DNA of 64,000 bases from Diphasiastrum complanatum (Eukaryota; Streptophyta; Lycopodiopsida; Lycopodiales; Lycopodiaceae), in NCBI GenBank assembly GCA_029204225.1, contig CM055098.1, positions 49,352,277 through 49,416,276 on the forward strand, in the 5' to 3' direction. The notes beneath the pieces were generated by a model. It did no database searches and was not told the origin of the DNA. It saw only the letters and a list, made by a program, of their open reading frames with translations. Below are positions 57,501 to 64,000 of this stretch, piece after piece. Numbering within the stretch: position 1 is the first letter of the stretch; every line of letters starts with the position of its first letter. The position numbers were made by a program, and so were the translations under genes.

Positions 57501-60500
57501 CTTTTGGTGTTACTAATGGCCCTCTTACGTTCCAGAATGTGATGAATAACGCCATGCGTCCGTTTCTTGGTCATTGTGTCTTGGTTTATTTTGATGATAT
57601 TCTTATTTTTAGCCAGTCTCTTGCTGAGCATGTTCCCCATCTTTCCTCTGTATTTCAGTTACTTGTCCATCACCAGTTATTTGCTAAGTTGTCTAAATAT
57701 TCTTTTGCTGTTGCTGAGATCGAGTTTCTTGGTTTTCTTGTTTTTAATGGGCACATTTGTCTGGACCCTCATAAGGTTCAGGCCATCCAGGATTGGCCTA
57801 TACCAACTGATGTTCATCATGTTCGTATGTTCCTTGGGTTAGCCACTCACCTTCGTCGTCCAGTTCCTCATTTTGCCACTATTGCAGCTCCTCTTCATGC
57901 ACTTTTGAAGAAGTCTAGTACTTTTCTTTGGACTTCTGATTGTCAGTCAGCATTTGATACTCTTCGTCGTGCTGTTGTTGATGCTGTCGTTATGTGTTTA
58001 CCCTAGTTTGATCAGAAGTTTCTTGTTGAGACTGATGCTAGTAATGTTGGTTTGGGTGCTTTGCTTCGCCAGTCACAATGCATTATTGCTTATGAGTCGC
58101 GTCGTCTTCGCTCTTATGAGCAACGCTATTCTGTCCATGAGAAAGAGCTTCTTGCTATTATCTATGCTATGAAGAAGTGGCACCATTCATTATCTTTATC
58201 GAGGCTCATTTGACATTATTACTGATCACCAGTCTTTACATTATCTGTTTTTCCAACGTGACCTTAGTGATCGTTAGTTTCGTTGGTTGAATACACTCGT
58301 TACTACTATTACTACATGGTTTGATGATCTACCTGCCGCATACCTTACATGTTCTGATTTTCGTGATGTTTATAGTTCTGCCCCACCTGTTTCGTCCCGT
58401 CCTCATCAGGTTTACTCCATTGTTGACAACCATCTTTATCGTTATGATTCTCTTTGTATTCCTAGTTCCTTGGGTATCCGTTCCCAATTGTTGTCGGATG
58501 CTCATTCCTCCCATGTTGGGGGTCAGTTTGGTTTTCAGAAGTCTTATGCTCGTCCCAAAGACCATTTCTATTGGCCCTCTCTTCAATCTGAGCTTGCTAT
58601 ACTTATTCGTACCTGCCCTTTCTGTCTTCGTAATAAGTACTCCCGTGCTAAGTGTGTTGGTTTGCTCCAGAGTTGCCCTATTCCTCATTGCCAGTGGACT
58701 GATATATCTATGGACTTTATCCTTGGCCTTCCCTGTACCCAGCGTGGTCACGATTCATGTATGGTGGTAGTTGACAGGTTTTGAAACAGGCACATTTTAT
58801 ACCAGTTCGCAGTACCATCACAACAGAGCAGTGTGCACGTTTGTTACTATCAGAGATTTTCCTCCTGCATGGATTCTCGTACTATCCTTTCTGATCGGGA
58901 TAGTAAGTTTACATCCATATTCTGGACAGAGCTTATGCGTATCTTGGATGTACAACTTATCACTCTACTTCTGATGGGCAGTCTGAGGTCCTTAACAAGA
59001 TCCTTGAGGATTATTCATGCCATTTTGTTACTCCTTCTGGGAAGGATTGGGATTAGCATTTATGTTTAGCAGAGTATAGCTATAATAGCTCTGTTAGTAC
59101 CAGCACAGGTGTCTCACCATTTATTATCTCATGGCTATGCACCTCTTTTACCTAGCATTCCTCTCCCTCCTGAGGATACACCTGTCACACTTGCATCCTT
59201 TCTATCAGGTGCCCGAGAGCTTATTACCCAGGCCAGTTCTCATTTACAGCATGTTTAGCAGTGTTATCAGACCTCAGTTGATCGTCACCGCCGCCATGTT
59301 GAGTTTCAACTTGGAGATGTGGTTTATCTACGCCTACGGTTTGCACGTCATCATTTTGTCCAGGGCCATGCTTCTACTGAGAAGCTTGCAGCACGTTGTT
59401 ATGGGCCTTATCGCATTTTGGAGGTTCTTAGTCCAGTTACATATCGCTTACAGCTTCCTGCTTCCACACGAGCCTGTGATGTATTCCATGTCAGTTTATC
59501 ATGTGCTGCTATTGAGGATGACGCTCCTTGTGATGCTGAGTTTCCTACTGCTCCCGAGTTGTTTCCATTTTTACCTGCTGCTATATTACAGGTTCGTCTA
59601 TACCGTAGTCGACGCCGCCGGCAGATTCAGTTTTTGGTCCAGTGGGATGGTTGTCCTATTGAGGAGGCCACATGGGAGCCTATTGATGTCTTTTATCATG
59701 CACCATCACTTGCGGATCAGGCTTGTGCTCTTGCTGCACTTGTTGATTCCTCTACATCAGATGTTGTTCTAGTTGTTGAGGCACCAGGGCTTGCTGCTGT
59801 TTGATCCAGTTTCTTTTTGACAGTTGGGTCTTTTTTTTTTTTTTGTGTCGGGGAGAGTTATGGACTTGGCTCATGACATTCACCGCGTCCATTGACATTT
59901 ACTTTACTTTATGCATAAGCAGGCCTTGGGCCCTTTTTTTATTCATTAGTGACACTTAGACTATATGGTTGGCCTTTGGCCTTATTATTCATTATTAGGC
60001 CATTTGGACATATTACTGGAGAGTGGGGGCCTTTTTGGAGGGCGCACTATCATCCCTCCCAGTTGGGCCCTAGCCACCGGAAGCTTCCTTTTAGGGCTTC
60101 CTTTTGGCTATAAGTAGGAAAACTGTGTCATTTGTTATTCAGCTGATGATATTGATCTCTCTCTTTAGCCTCAATCTCTCTCTTTCCTGCTTTCTAGGGC
60201 TAATTCTTGCTTATGTGCTGCTTTCATAGCTTAAGTCTTGCTTATGTGGTGCTTTCATAGCTTAGCTCTAGATCAACTGTGGTTTCATTCGTAACTAGTG
60301 GTCTCTGAGGGCAGCACCGTGTCATACGAATAGGAATCACATGGTTGACTGCCGTCCCCACCACTCCAGTTTATGACCTCATCTAGCTGATTAATGTAGA
60401 GGCAGAAAGTGTACATGACATCGAAAAACTTTGTTCAACTCCTATAAATCTCATAATCCTTTTCATGACATTTGAAGCATCCCTTTTCATTCACATATGA

Positions 60501-61249
60501 TGCTAAAGTTTTTGGAATGGTATTCTTTGGAAGGCCCAAATTTTGTGGTTGCTGCATAAACCTTCTATGTCGTACAAAGCAAAATGCATGTTTGAAGTCT
60601 CCAAAGCAACAATAAACTTGGTCACTCTACTTTGTCACTCTTGTCCTTGACCTTTCTTTAAGTGAAGATATGATGCCGGGTAGAATATTACAATCTGAAG
60701 TTTTCTGCCCCAGTGCGCGGAGATCATGTGTCTAAACCTTTCTGCTTAGCATAGTCTCCACAGAGGTCCCACACAGCATGATTAAGACATGGTCGACTCT
60801 GCTTGTCCAGTAATTTGCTTCTTTCCATCGGTCTGCAATCTTTTGAATAGGATGGATAGATAATCTTCAGGCACTGGGACGAGGGAGACACATGACAAGT
60901 GGAGTGAAAAAAAGTTCATGATCATGGGTGAGGACAACGAAAATGCCAACAAGATATGACCAAACGTGACCCAAAGTTTAAGTTTACAAATGTCAAGGTT
61001 AAGGATGTGTTTTCCATGGAATCATATGGGCAAGAGTGGATGCCAAAAATCAGGGTTGCTAATTTGAATGTGTTGTTTCTATGTGGTTGATAAGGAGAGT
61101 TTTTGAAAGTACATTGAGACTTAGGCTTCAAACCCAATATCATAGTTCTAATGCACATGCTTTGCATTGCAGGGGCAACACCCAAAGGTGTCTTAAGAGT
61201 TATGGGAGTGCAGGGTCTCACTATCTACCATGTAAAGAGCCACTTACAG
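46809..61249 (+). CDS. MYB-CC / PHR-like (GARP) transcription factor, 5' part
   Basis: Two coding exons are visible: 46809-47025 and 61173-61249. Exon 1 follows a TTGTAG acceptor, has ATG at 46809 and reads [17 protein letters not shown], a Ser/Gly-rich linker, then [20 protein letters not shown] and LGGAD. The donor is A|GTAAGT. Exon 2 follows TTTGCATTGCAG, completes the split Arg codon and reads [20 protein letters not shown] then KSHLQ, with a GTATCG donor. Together they form nearly the whole GARP MYB DNA-binding domain, including the [11 protein letters not shown] helix and the SHLQ motif. Phase, residues and splice sites agree. Family members bind P1BS-type sites in phosphate-starvation and related genes; the MYHAKK start resembles PHL-type proteins. 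The coiled-coil and C-terminus must lie beyond 64000. The intron (14,147 bp) is full of transposons and cuts the domain at its usual exon junction. Confidence 0.9.
48137..48191 (+). repeat. (TA)n microsatellite
   Basis: About 27 TA units just before the CATAGTACC end of a putative transposon. Confidence 0.95.
48207..48296 (+). repeat. putative hAT-type end with GGTACC subterminal repeats
   Basis: It begins CATAGTACCTCG, comparable to the CATAGTTGCA termini at 50275 and 53470, and then has many GGTACC/GGTACG repeats (GTGGTACCGTACC, CGGTACCGCCGGTACGGTACC). Arrays of short subterminal palindromes are typical of hAT transposase-binding ends. The other end was not found, and the 8 bases before it (CTCTCTAT) were not seen duplicated. 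Confidence 0.4.
48410..48830 (+). repeat. degenerate tandem repeats (GCACATGGGCACTG and GTGAGAG units)
   Basis: 48410-48680 repeats GGCACATGGGCACTG(C/T)GGG, GACAGGTACA and related phrases several times. 48722-48830 is a tighter array of GTGAGAGGC(A/T)(T/G) and GTGAGAGCCA units just before the 121-codon frame. Confidence 0.65.
48844..49209 (+). CDS. intact small charged protein, 121 aa, unknown
   Basis: An uninterrupted frame from ATG 48844 to TAG 49209 encodes a very charged protein ([19 protein letters not shown], then a Pro/Ala segment, then [18 protein letters not shown] and [16 protein letters not shown]) ending in an acidic tail. Coiled-coil potential is strong. I do not recognise a family. 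It is GC-richer than its surroundings and lies downstream of GTGAGAG tandem repeats and a putative hAT-type end, inside the MYB-CC intron. It may be one exon of a transposon gene, because hAT genes in this window also end in charged tails. Evidence that it is expressed is lacking. Confidence 0.35.
   Translation: MAERIPPRPEGEARRKLEEDVRRHNERHRKQDADIAEMLRQTRERHPKLQIPAPTVALAPAVELDLDEQIGMNFTRRQLIMVRERAARRRADQEAARANQEAEREGHNNAPDEGEELVEDP
49745..50009 (+). pseudogene. gypsy chromovirus integrase end and chromodomain
   Basis: The frame reads [40 protein letters not shown], then chromodomain [20 protein letters not shown] and [16 protein letters not shown] with stop at 50007-50009. It is followed at once by a polypurine tract and LTR start. 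The rest of the element upstream is absent. Confidence 0.85.
50010..50022 (+). other. gypsy polypurine tract
   Basis: GGGGGAGGGAG directly before TGTTACGAGCAC. Confidence 0.8.
50023..50580 (+). repeat. gypsy 3' LTR, interrupted (right end approximate)
   Basis: Starts TGTTACGAGCACGTAACC. It is split by a hAT-type insertion at 50275-50530 and cut on the right by the minus-strand hAT transposase near 50580-50600. Confidence 0.65.
50275..50530 (+). mobile_element. non-autonomous hAT element with TTCGAACCGG arrays
   Basis: The 8-bp target duplication CATGCTAC lies at 50267-50274 and 50531-50538. The terminal inverted repeats are CATAGTTGCATC and, from the other strand, CAAGGTTACACC. The 256-bp interior is built largely from TTCGAACCGG-type palindromes. 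The duplication length and CA(T/A).GTT ends are those of hAT elements. It is inserted in a gypsy LTR, so it is younger than that LTR. Confidence 0.82.
50590..52983 (-). pseudogene. BED-finger hAT transposase, nearly full length
   Basis: Minus-strand ATG at 52983 starts [18 protein letters not shown] zinc finger follows (CWYC, then [11 protein letters not shown] and VAPC). A long Pro/Ser linker leads to the DUF659 start ([20 protein letters not shown] and [20 protein letters not shown]). Near 51730-51800 two small indels in T6 and G7 runs shift the frame. It resumes with [60 protein letters not shown] and [17 protein letters not shown]. After an intron-like gap, [20 protein letters not shown] runs on to [14 protein letters not shown] and about 25 residues of the hATC domain, which is then truncated. 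Apart from the two indels it is well preserved. Confidence in family is high; activity is unlikely without hATC. Confidence 0.88.
53410..53450 (+). repeat. GACGCGGACGC palindromes, possible hAT end
   Basis: GGACGCGGACGCACC and GGCGCGTCCGCGTC form short inverted repeats about 430 bases 5' of the BED-hAT start. They could be subterminal repeats of that element. Confidence 0.35.
53470..54135 (+). mobile_element. hAT-type non-autonomous element with AGAAACG ends and G-run core, copy 1
   Basis: The 8-bp target duplication ATACATTT lies at 53462-53469 and 54136-54143. Terminal inverted repeats begin CATAGTTGCAC at both ends. Subterminal arrays of (CAG)AAACGCG/CGCGTTTCTG follow. A G/C-run core at 53717-53813 has runs of 5-7 G alternating with C runs. 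No coding capacity. A second, inverted relative lies near 62850-63460. I do not recognise this family. Confidence 0.85.
54199..54350 (+). repeat. MITE-like unit next to a TA run
   Basis: Begins CTTACATACACTTTGGGTGAGGG after a TATATATAT stretch and ends CTCCCCATGCATGCATATA. It has internal near-palindromes (CCATGCATGCAC, ATGCATGTAC). Pieces recur at 38658-38731 (inverted) and 39019-39070. Confidence 0.5.
54493..54565 (+). repeat. (CT)n microsatellite
   Basis: About 36 CT units, followed by further short CTCTCT runs to 54670. Confidence 0.95.
54680..54970 (+). pseudogene. PPR protein fragment (E-motif region)
   Basis: The frame reads [40 protein letters not shown] and [20 protein letters not shown] then [12 protein letters not shown]. 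After a one-base shift it continues [20 protein letters not shown] to a stop. This is the last PPR repeat and E motif of a PLS-class organellar RNA-editing type pentatricopeptide protein. The start and the rest of the gene are missing. It lies inside the MYB-CC intron immediately after a CT microsatellite and near transposon ends, so it is likely a captured or retro-copied fragment. Confidence 0.82.
55318..55758 (-). repeat. gypsy LTR (minus element), approximate ends
   Basis: The minus strand has GGGAGAG then TTACGGACTATAGG, parallel to the plus element's GGGAGAG then TTATGGACTTGG. It shares GGCCTTGGGCCCTT and GGAGGGCGCACTAT with the LTR at 59858. The inner end is fixed by the polypurine tract; the outer end (CATTGATTCAACA) is a guess. 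Confidence 0.55.
55759..56630 (-). pseudogene. gypsy integrase and chromodomain fragment, minus strand
   Basis: From about 56630 the frame reads FR then a TGA where Trp is expected, then [63 protein letters not shown] and [20 protein letters not shown]: the integrase from its second catalytic Asp onward. The third catalytic residue is E in SEVINR. A frameshift near 56180 follows. The C-terminal region ends in a chromodomain-like part near 55800-55860. It abuts a plus-strand relative head to head near 56630. Confidence 0.85.
56632..59804 (+). pseudogene. gypsy chromovirus pol, protease end to chromodomain
   Basis: In order: post-protease linker ([32 protein letters not shown]); RT ([31 protein letters not shown] then [47 protein letters not shown] with the catalytic DD pair, [11 protein letters not shown]); TAG near 58005; RNase H ([45 protein letters not shown]); integrase ([72 protein letters not shown]) and, from 59319, [20 protein letters not shown] leading to a complete chromodomain ([20 protein letters not shown]). 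At least five stops or shifts. The 5' LTR, primer site and gag are missing, lost at the head-to-head junction. Confidence 0.9.
59858..60330 (+). repeat. gypsy 3' LTR (right end approximate)
   Basis: Starts after GGGGAGAG with TTATGGACTTGG and shares blocks with 55318-55758. A TATA-like GGCTATAAGTAGG lies near 60108. A 31-bp tandem pair (CTTGCTTATGTG(C/G)TGCTTTCATAGCTTA) occupies 60207-60265. Confidence 0.65.
60331..61172. other. rest of the MYB-CC intron, no feature seen
   Basis: No domain-bearing frame. Ends in the acceptor before MYB-CC exon 2. Confidence 0.5.
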
Positions 61250-61989
61250 GTATCGGGGTAGTTTTTTAATTCTTGTAAACTTCAACATCATTTGTACTGT
61301 TCTTTTCAGTTAAATTATCCCCTCAAAAGCTAGTCCCACTGTAGCTCCAACTCCATGGAACTTTGAATTTTGAATACCTTGTCTTATACATTGTGTAAGA
61401 TCTAATTTTCTGAGTCACTCTTAGATTGTTTGTGTTAATGAGATTGTTTTGCTAGTATGTTTCAATGCCGTTCAGTTTATCCCATTCCAGTGAAGCTTTT
61501 TGCTCTGGTTGTAAACTTGCAAATTTGTGGTTTATGAAATATCAAATCTTATCCTTTGCCAATGATGCATCTGTATCTTTGCATACACATGTTTGGGCGT
61601 TTGTTCTTATGTGCACCACTTTTTGAACTTTTCCTGTATCAATATGTACTTACGGACTTGTGCTCAATGTGCTACTCAAGTCTTTGGGAAAAGCCAAGGA
61701 TTCTCGCAATTTGATTTGAAGCCTAAATATTTGTCTCTTGGCAAAAAGCTGACCTGAATTTGAACCACTAGAACATTTGATGTATGCCACAGTGCTAGAA
61801 ACTGAGGGTATGTCAATTGTCTGCGCAACTAGTAGCATACCATAGTTGGTGGCCTTGGCCCCTACCTCATACAAAGAGCTGTAAATGGGCCAATGAACAT
61901 TATTGTTTGCGTTATTGATTGAGCTATAAATTATGCTGTAGCTATTGAATTTTCTCCTTGATTTCTAGCATAATGATGTTGTTACTTAA
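61250..61989. other. MYB-CC next intron, no feature seen
   Basis: No exon encoding the expected KYRLAKY continuation was found up to the window end, so this intron is also longer than 2.7 kb. Confidence 0.5.
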
Positions 61990-62620
61990 CATTAACTTGT
62001 AGGATAGCAGCAAAAGGAGGAAAGGAAATAGCTCAGGATCAGCAGGGAGTTCTGGATTGACGGGTTCACGAGGATAGATAGAAGAACGACACAGATTGAC
62101 GTGGAAAGTCTTCCGAGCTTTAGTGTTATCAAGAAGTTGCAAGTGATAAGTCACCAGGCTAAGTTTTTATGAAATCTTAAAAGGGCCATAACATCTAGCA
62201 AAAAGTTTCACCAACAGATTGGCCTTGGACAAATCATGTTGTGAAAAAGATGGGTGGCAGAGGACATCTTGGCCCTCGGTTAACTCAAAGGAGTTTCTAT
62301 GGGAATTAGCAAAGGATTTGTCAGCTACTAGATGTGTCCCTAGTGATGTTGGGCATGTCTAATACAACCACGTGAATTAGTAAGAAAGAAGACAAAAGTA
62401 AGAGGGATATCAATAGGGGATGAAGGAATACTTGGGAGAGAAAGTGAATATCCATTTACAAATAAGAAGGGAGAAATGCCTATGCTCATGTTGACATAGT
62501 TGTTGTAGCTTAAATCTGCAAAACACAAGTGCTGATCTTAATCTCGTCTAGAGGGTGGGACACAATTACCTAAGTTTCTGAAATACAATTTAAGAATTCA
62601 GATTCGTAATCTGTAAAGGT
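61990..62620 (-). pseudogene. gypsy integrase C-terminal relic
   Basis: Minus-strand pieces in order: CVPPSRRD then a stop then DQHLCFADLSYNNYVNMSIG and ISPFLFVNGYSLSLPSIPSS; later VTYHLQLLDNTKARKTFHVN and [13 protein letters not shown]. This is the DQHL..AEYSYN block and the C-terminal part of a gypsy integrase. It is divergent from the two gypsy fragments at 55.7-59.8 kb, so it comes from a different, older element. Confidence 0.72.
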
Positions 62621-62849
62621 CCCACACAAACACAAAATTCTTGTTATCAGAGAACACCAGTCAATTATGCTGGAAATGCAACTTTGACAAACCAATGTGA
62701 ACTACTCTTGATGTCACCCACCCTTAAAACATAAGGATAGTCTCACATGCAAAGATTACTAAAACGAGTAAACTCATCAAAACTCTTCAGCCACTTATAC
62801 ACTGTGAAATTTTTCTATAGTTGGCAAAGTGTCTTGGATGGGGAAAAAA

Positions 62850-63460
62850 ACATTGCAGCGTTCAGAAACGCGGTTCAAACGCGTTTCTGAAATTTTTGAA
62901 AAAATTCCAGAAACGTTTTTTTACATTTTTGTTTTTTTGGGTTTTTTTTTGGGCAGTATGGGTATCAGATGAAAGCTCTAATTAAGAGAATAATTACTGT
63001 GTAATTTGCCGACTGTTTCAGGTGCAGGATGGTCCAGTTCAGGTGCATTATTCCGTGTTGGGTTTTATCAAGGGTAAAATTTCAAAACTAACCTCTAGCC
63101 TATCCGTTACGATCACAGATGGTCCCAATAAGTGTGTTTTCGCTCAGGGAGTTGGAAGGCCAAGTCATGAAGAGCCCCCGGACCCTGCCGTTGGGGGGCG
63201 TTGCCCCCCAAACCCCCCACCGGGGGGCTACCACCCCCCGAACCCCCTGAGCATCAACCAAATAGCTATTGAAAATAAGATCTGTTTGTGCCCCATCTAC
63301 TGCACTTCTGAGAGGCAAAATGCTGGTTTGACCATTGATCCCCTAAAAAAATTTCAGTCCTAAGCTATTTTTCCAATTTTTTTTTTTTTTTTCGATTCTG
63401 GGTATAGAAACACGGTTTCAGAAACGCGTGCCCTCAGAAACGTGTTTCTGTGAAACTATG
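62850..63460 (-). mobile_element. hAT-type non-autonomous element with AGAAACG ends, copy 2 (inverted)
   Basis: The reverse complement aligns with 53470-54135 through most of its length: AGAAACG arrays at both ends, GCAGTAGATGGGGCACAAACAG-type block, the G/C-run core (63175-63250), TCCAACTCCCTGAGC, and CAAAATACACAGTAATTAT. The end at 63460 reads CATAGTTTCACAGAAACACG on the minus strand, matching copy 1's CATAGTTGCACAGAATCGCG. The other border is blurred and no 8-bp duplication was found. Confidence 0.75.
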
Positions 63461-63751
63461 CTTTAACTATAAATAGAAAATTATCAACATATTAGTTTTT
63501 TACTAGTTTCCTTCAACATGCAACTTCTAATTTGAAGTTCCTTAGTGAGAGGGATGAAAGGGAATGAAAAAGGTTTTAGAGAGAGAAACTAGGTTTTTGT
63601 GGAGAGAGAATTTGTGCTAGAGAGAGAAAGTGATGAGAGTGGTAAATGAGAGTATGCGTTGTGAGAGATAGGAAGGCAACGGTTAGTGTAAGGAAGATGA
63701 TATAGAAGAGAATAGGAGCGAGTAGGTCGAGTACAGAGAGAAAGAACAACG

Positions 63752-64000
63752 GGACATGTGTCTTTTGCTCATTGGGACACTTGGTCCAATGTATGAGTGA
63801 CACATGCCAGCCTACTCACTTATGTGTCAGGGTATTGCCAAGTGGCAGGTGTCGAGTGTACATCGAGTTTGCTATTTGTCGACAAGAGGATGTGTCAGGG
63901 TTAAGGGGTGTTTGAGGATTGTGTATAAGTGAGCCGAGAGAGACGCATCCTGCATCACATTTCATGCAGCAAAGGTTGGGTGGAGACAAGGTAGCCGGCT
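63752..64000 (+). repeat. third LTR copy of the 27956 gypsy family, cut by window end
   Basis: Matches the middle to right part of the LTRs at 27956 and 33080 (CTCATTGGGACACTTGGTCC, AGTGACACATG, CTATGTGTCAGGGTATTGCC-like, GGTTAAGGGGTG, GAGAGA(C/G)GCAT, ATGCAGCAAAGG), with clearly more differences than those two have from each other. The left edge near 63752 lacks the TGTTACAGC start. Confidence 0.85.

Larger units (their letters stand above)
47026..61172 (+). other. 14-kb MYB-CC intron packed with transposons
   Basis: Flanked by GTAAGT and TTGCATTGCAG. It contains hAT-type elements (48207 onward, 50275-50530, 50590-52983, 53470-54135), gypsy pieces (49745-50580, 55318-60330) and a PPR relic (54680-54970). 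The 47026-48130 part has no recognised feature. Confidence 0.88.

Noticed and set aside
58321-58770. 149-codon plus and 140-codon minus frames
   Set aside because: Shadows of the gypsy integrase reading frame.
63022-63363. 113-codon frame with Pro/Gly-rich centre
   Set aside because: Translation of the G/C-run core of the hAT-type element; no protein family, and not kept open in the other copy.

Overview
This is nuclear DNA from a land plant with large, transposon-filled introns. Only three host genes can be supported, all with ordinary GT-AG introns. Nearly every other long reading frame is mobile-element debris: Ty1/copia and Ty3/gypsy chromovirus polyproteins, hAT transposases, and one HUH-type Rep relic. 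A transposon-rich vascular plant such as a fern or gymnosperm fits the intron size and repeat load, but the species cannot be named from the sequence.

Layout. 1-2890: the 3' end of a copia element, its LTR, then a primer-binding site and gag start, so two copia bodies share one LTR. 2881-7290: degraded LTR, gypsy and MITE sequence. 7330-9102 (+): a two-exon DGAT3-type gene with a 2Fe-2S thioredoxin-like domain. 12153-12970 (-): a broken HUH endonuclease resembling Replitron Rep. 16205-35448 (-): an 11-exon ESCRT-III VPS2 gene (213 aa). Its second intron (19652-34490) holds hAT fragments, a truncated copia and a complete gypsy element (27956-33736, target duplication CTAGG). 36498-38215 (-): an internally deleted copia with its LTR. 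42340-61249 and beyond (+): a MYB-CC/PHR-like regulator. Its first coding exon is at 46809-47025 and its second at 61173-61249, and the 14-kb intron between them cuts the DNA-binding domain. That intron contains hAT pieces, a gypsy chromodomain/LTR end, a BED-finger hAT, a new-looking hAT-type non-autonomous element, a PPR E-motif relic and two head-to-head gypsy fragments. The gene runs past the window end.

How it fits together. The host genes are unrelated housekeeping and regulatory loci: soluble diacylglycerol acyltransferase, endosomal sorting, and phosphate-type GARP regulation. The VPS2 and MYB-CC genes point away from each other across about 7-11 kb. The most unusual material is the HUH Rep relic at 12.2-13.0 kb, a hAT-type family with CATAGTTGCA termini and a G/C-run core (53470-54135; second copy near 62850-63460), a copia reverse transcriptase carrying a short gypsy-like segment (about 23820-23911), and the two host genes kept readable across 14-15 kb introns. 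All comparisons to families are from memory and by eye; no searches were run.
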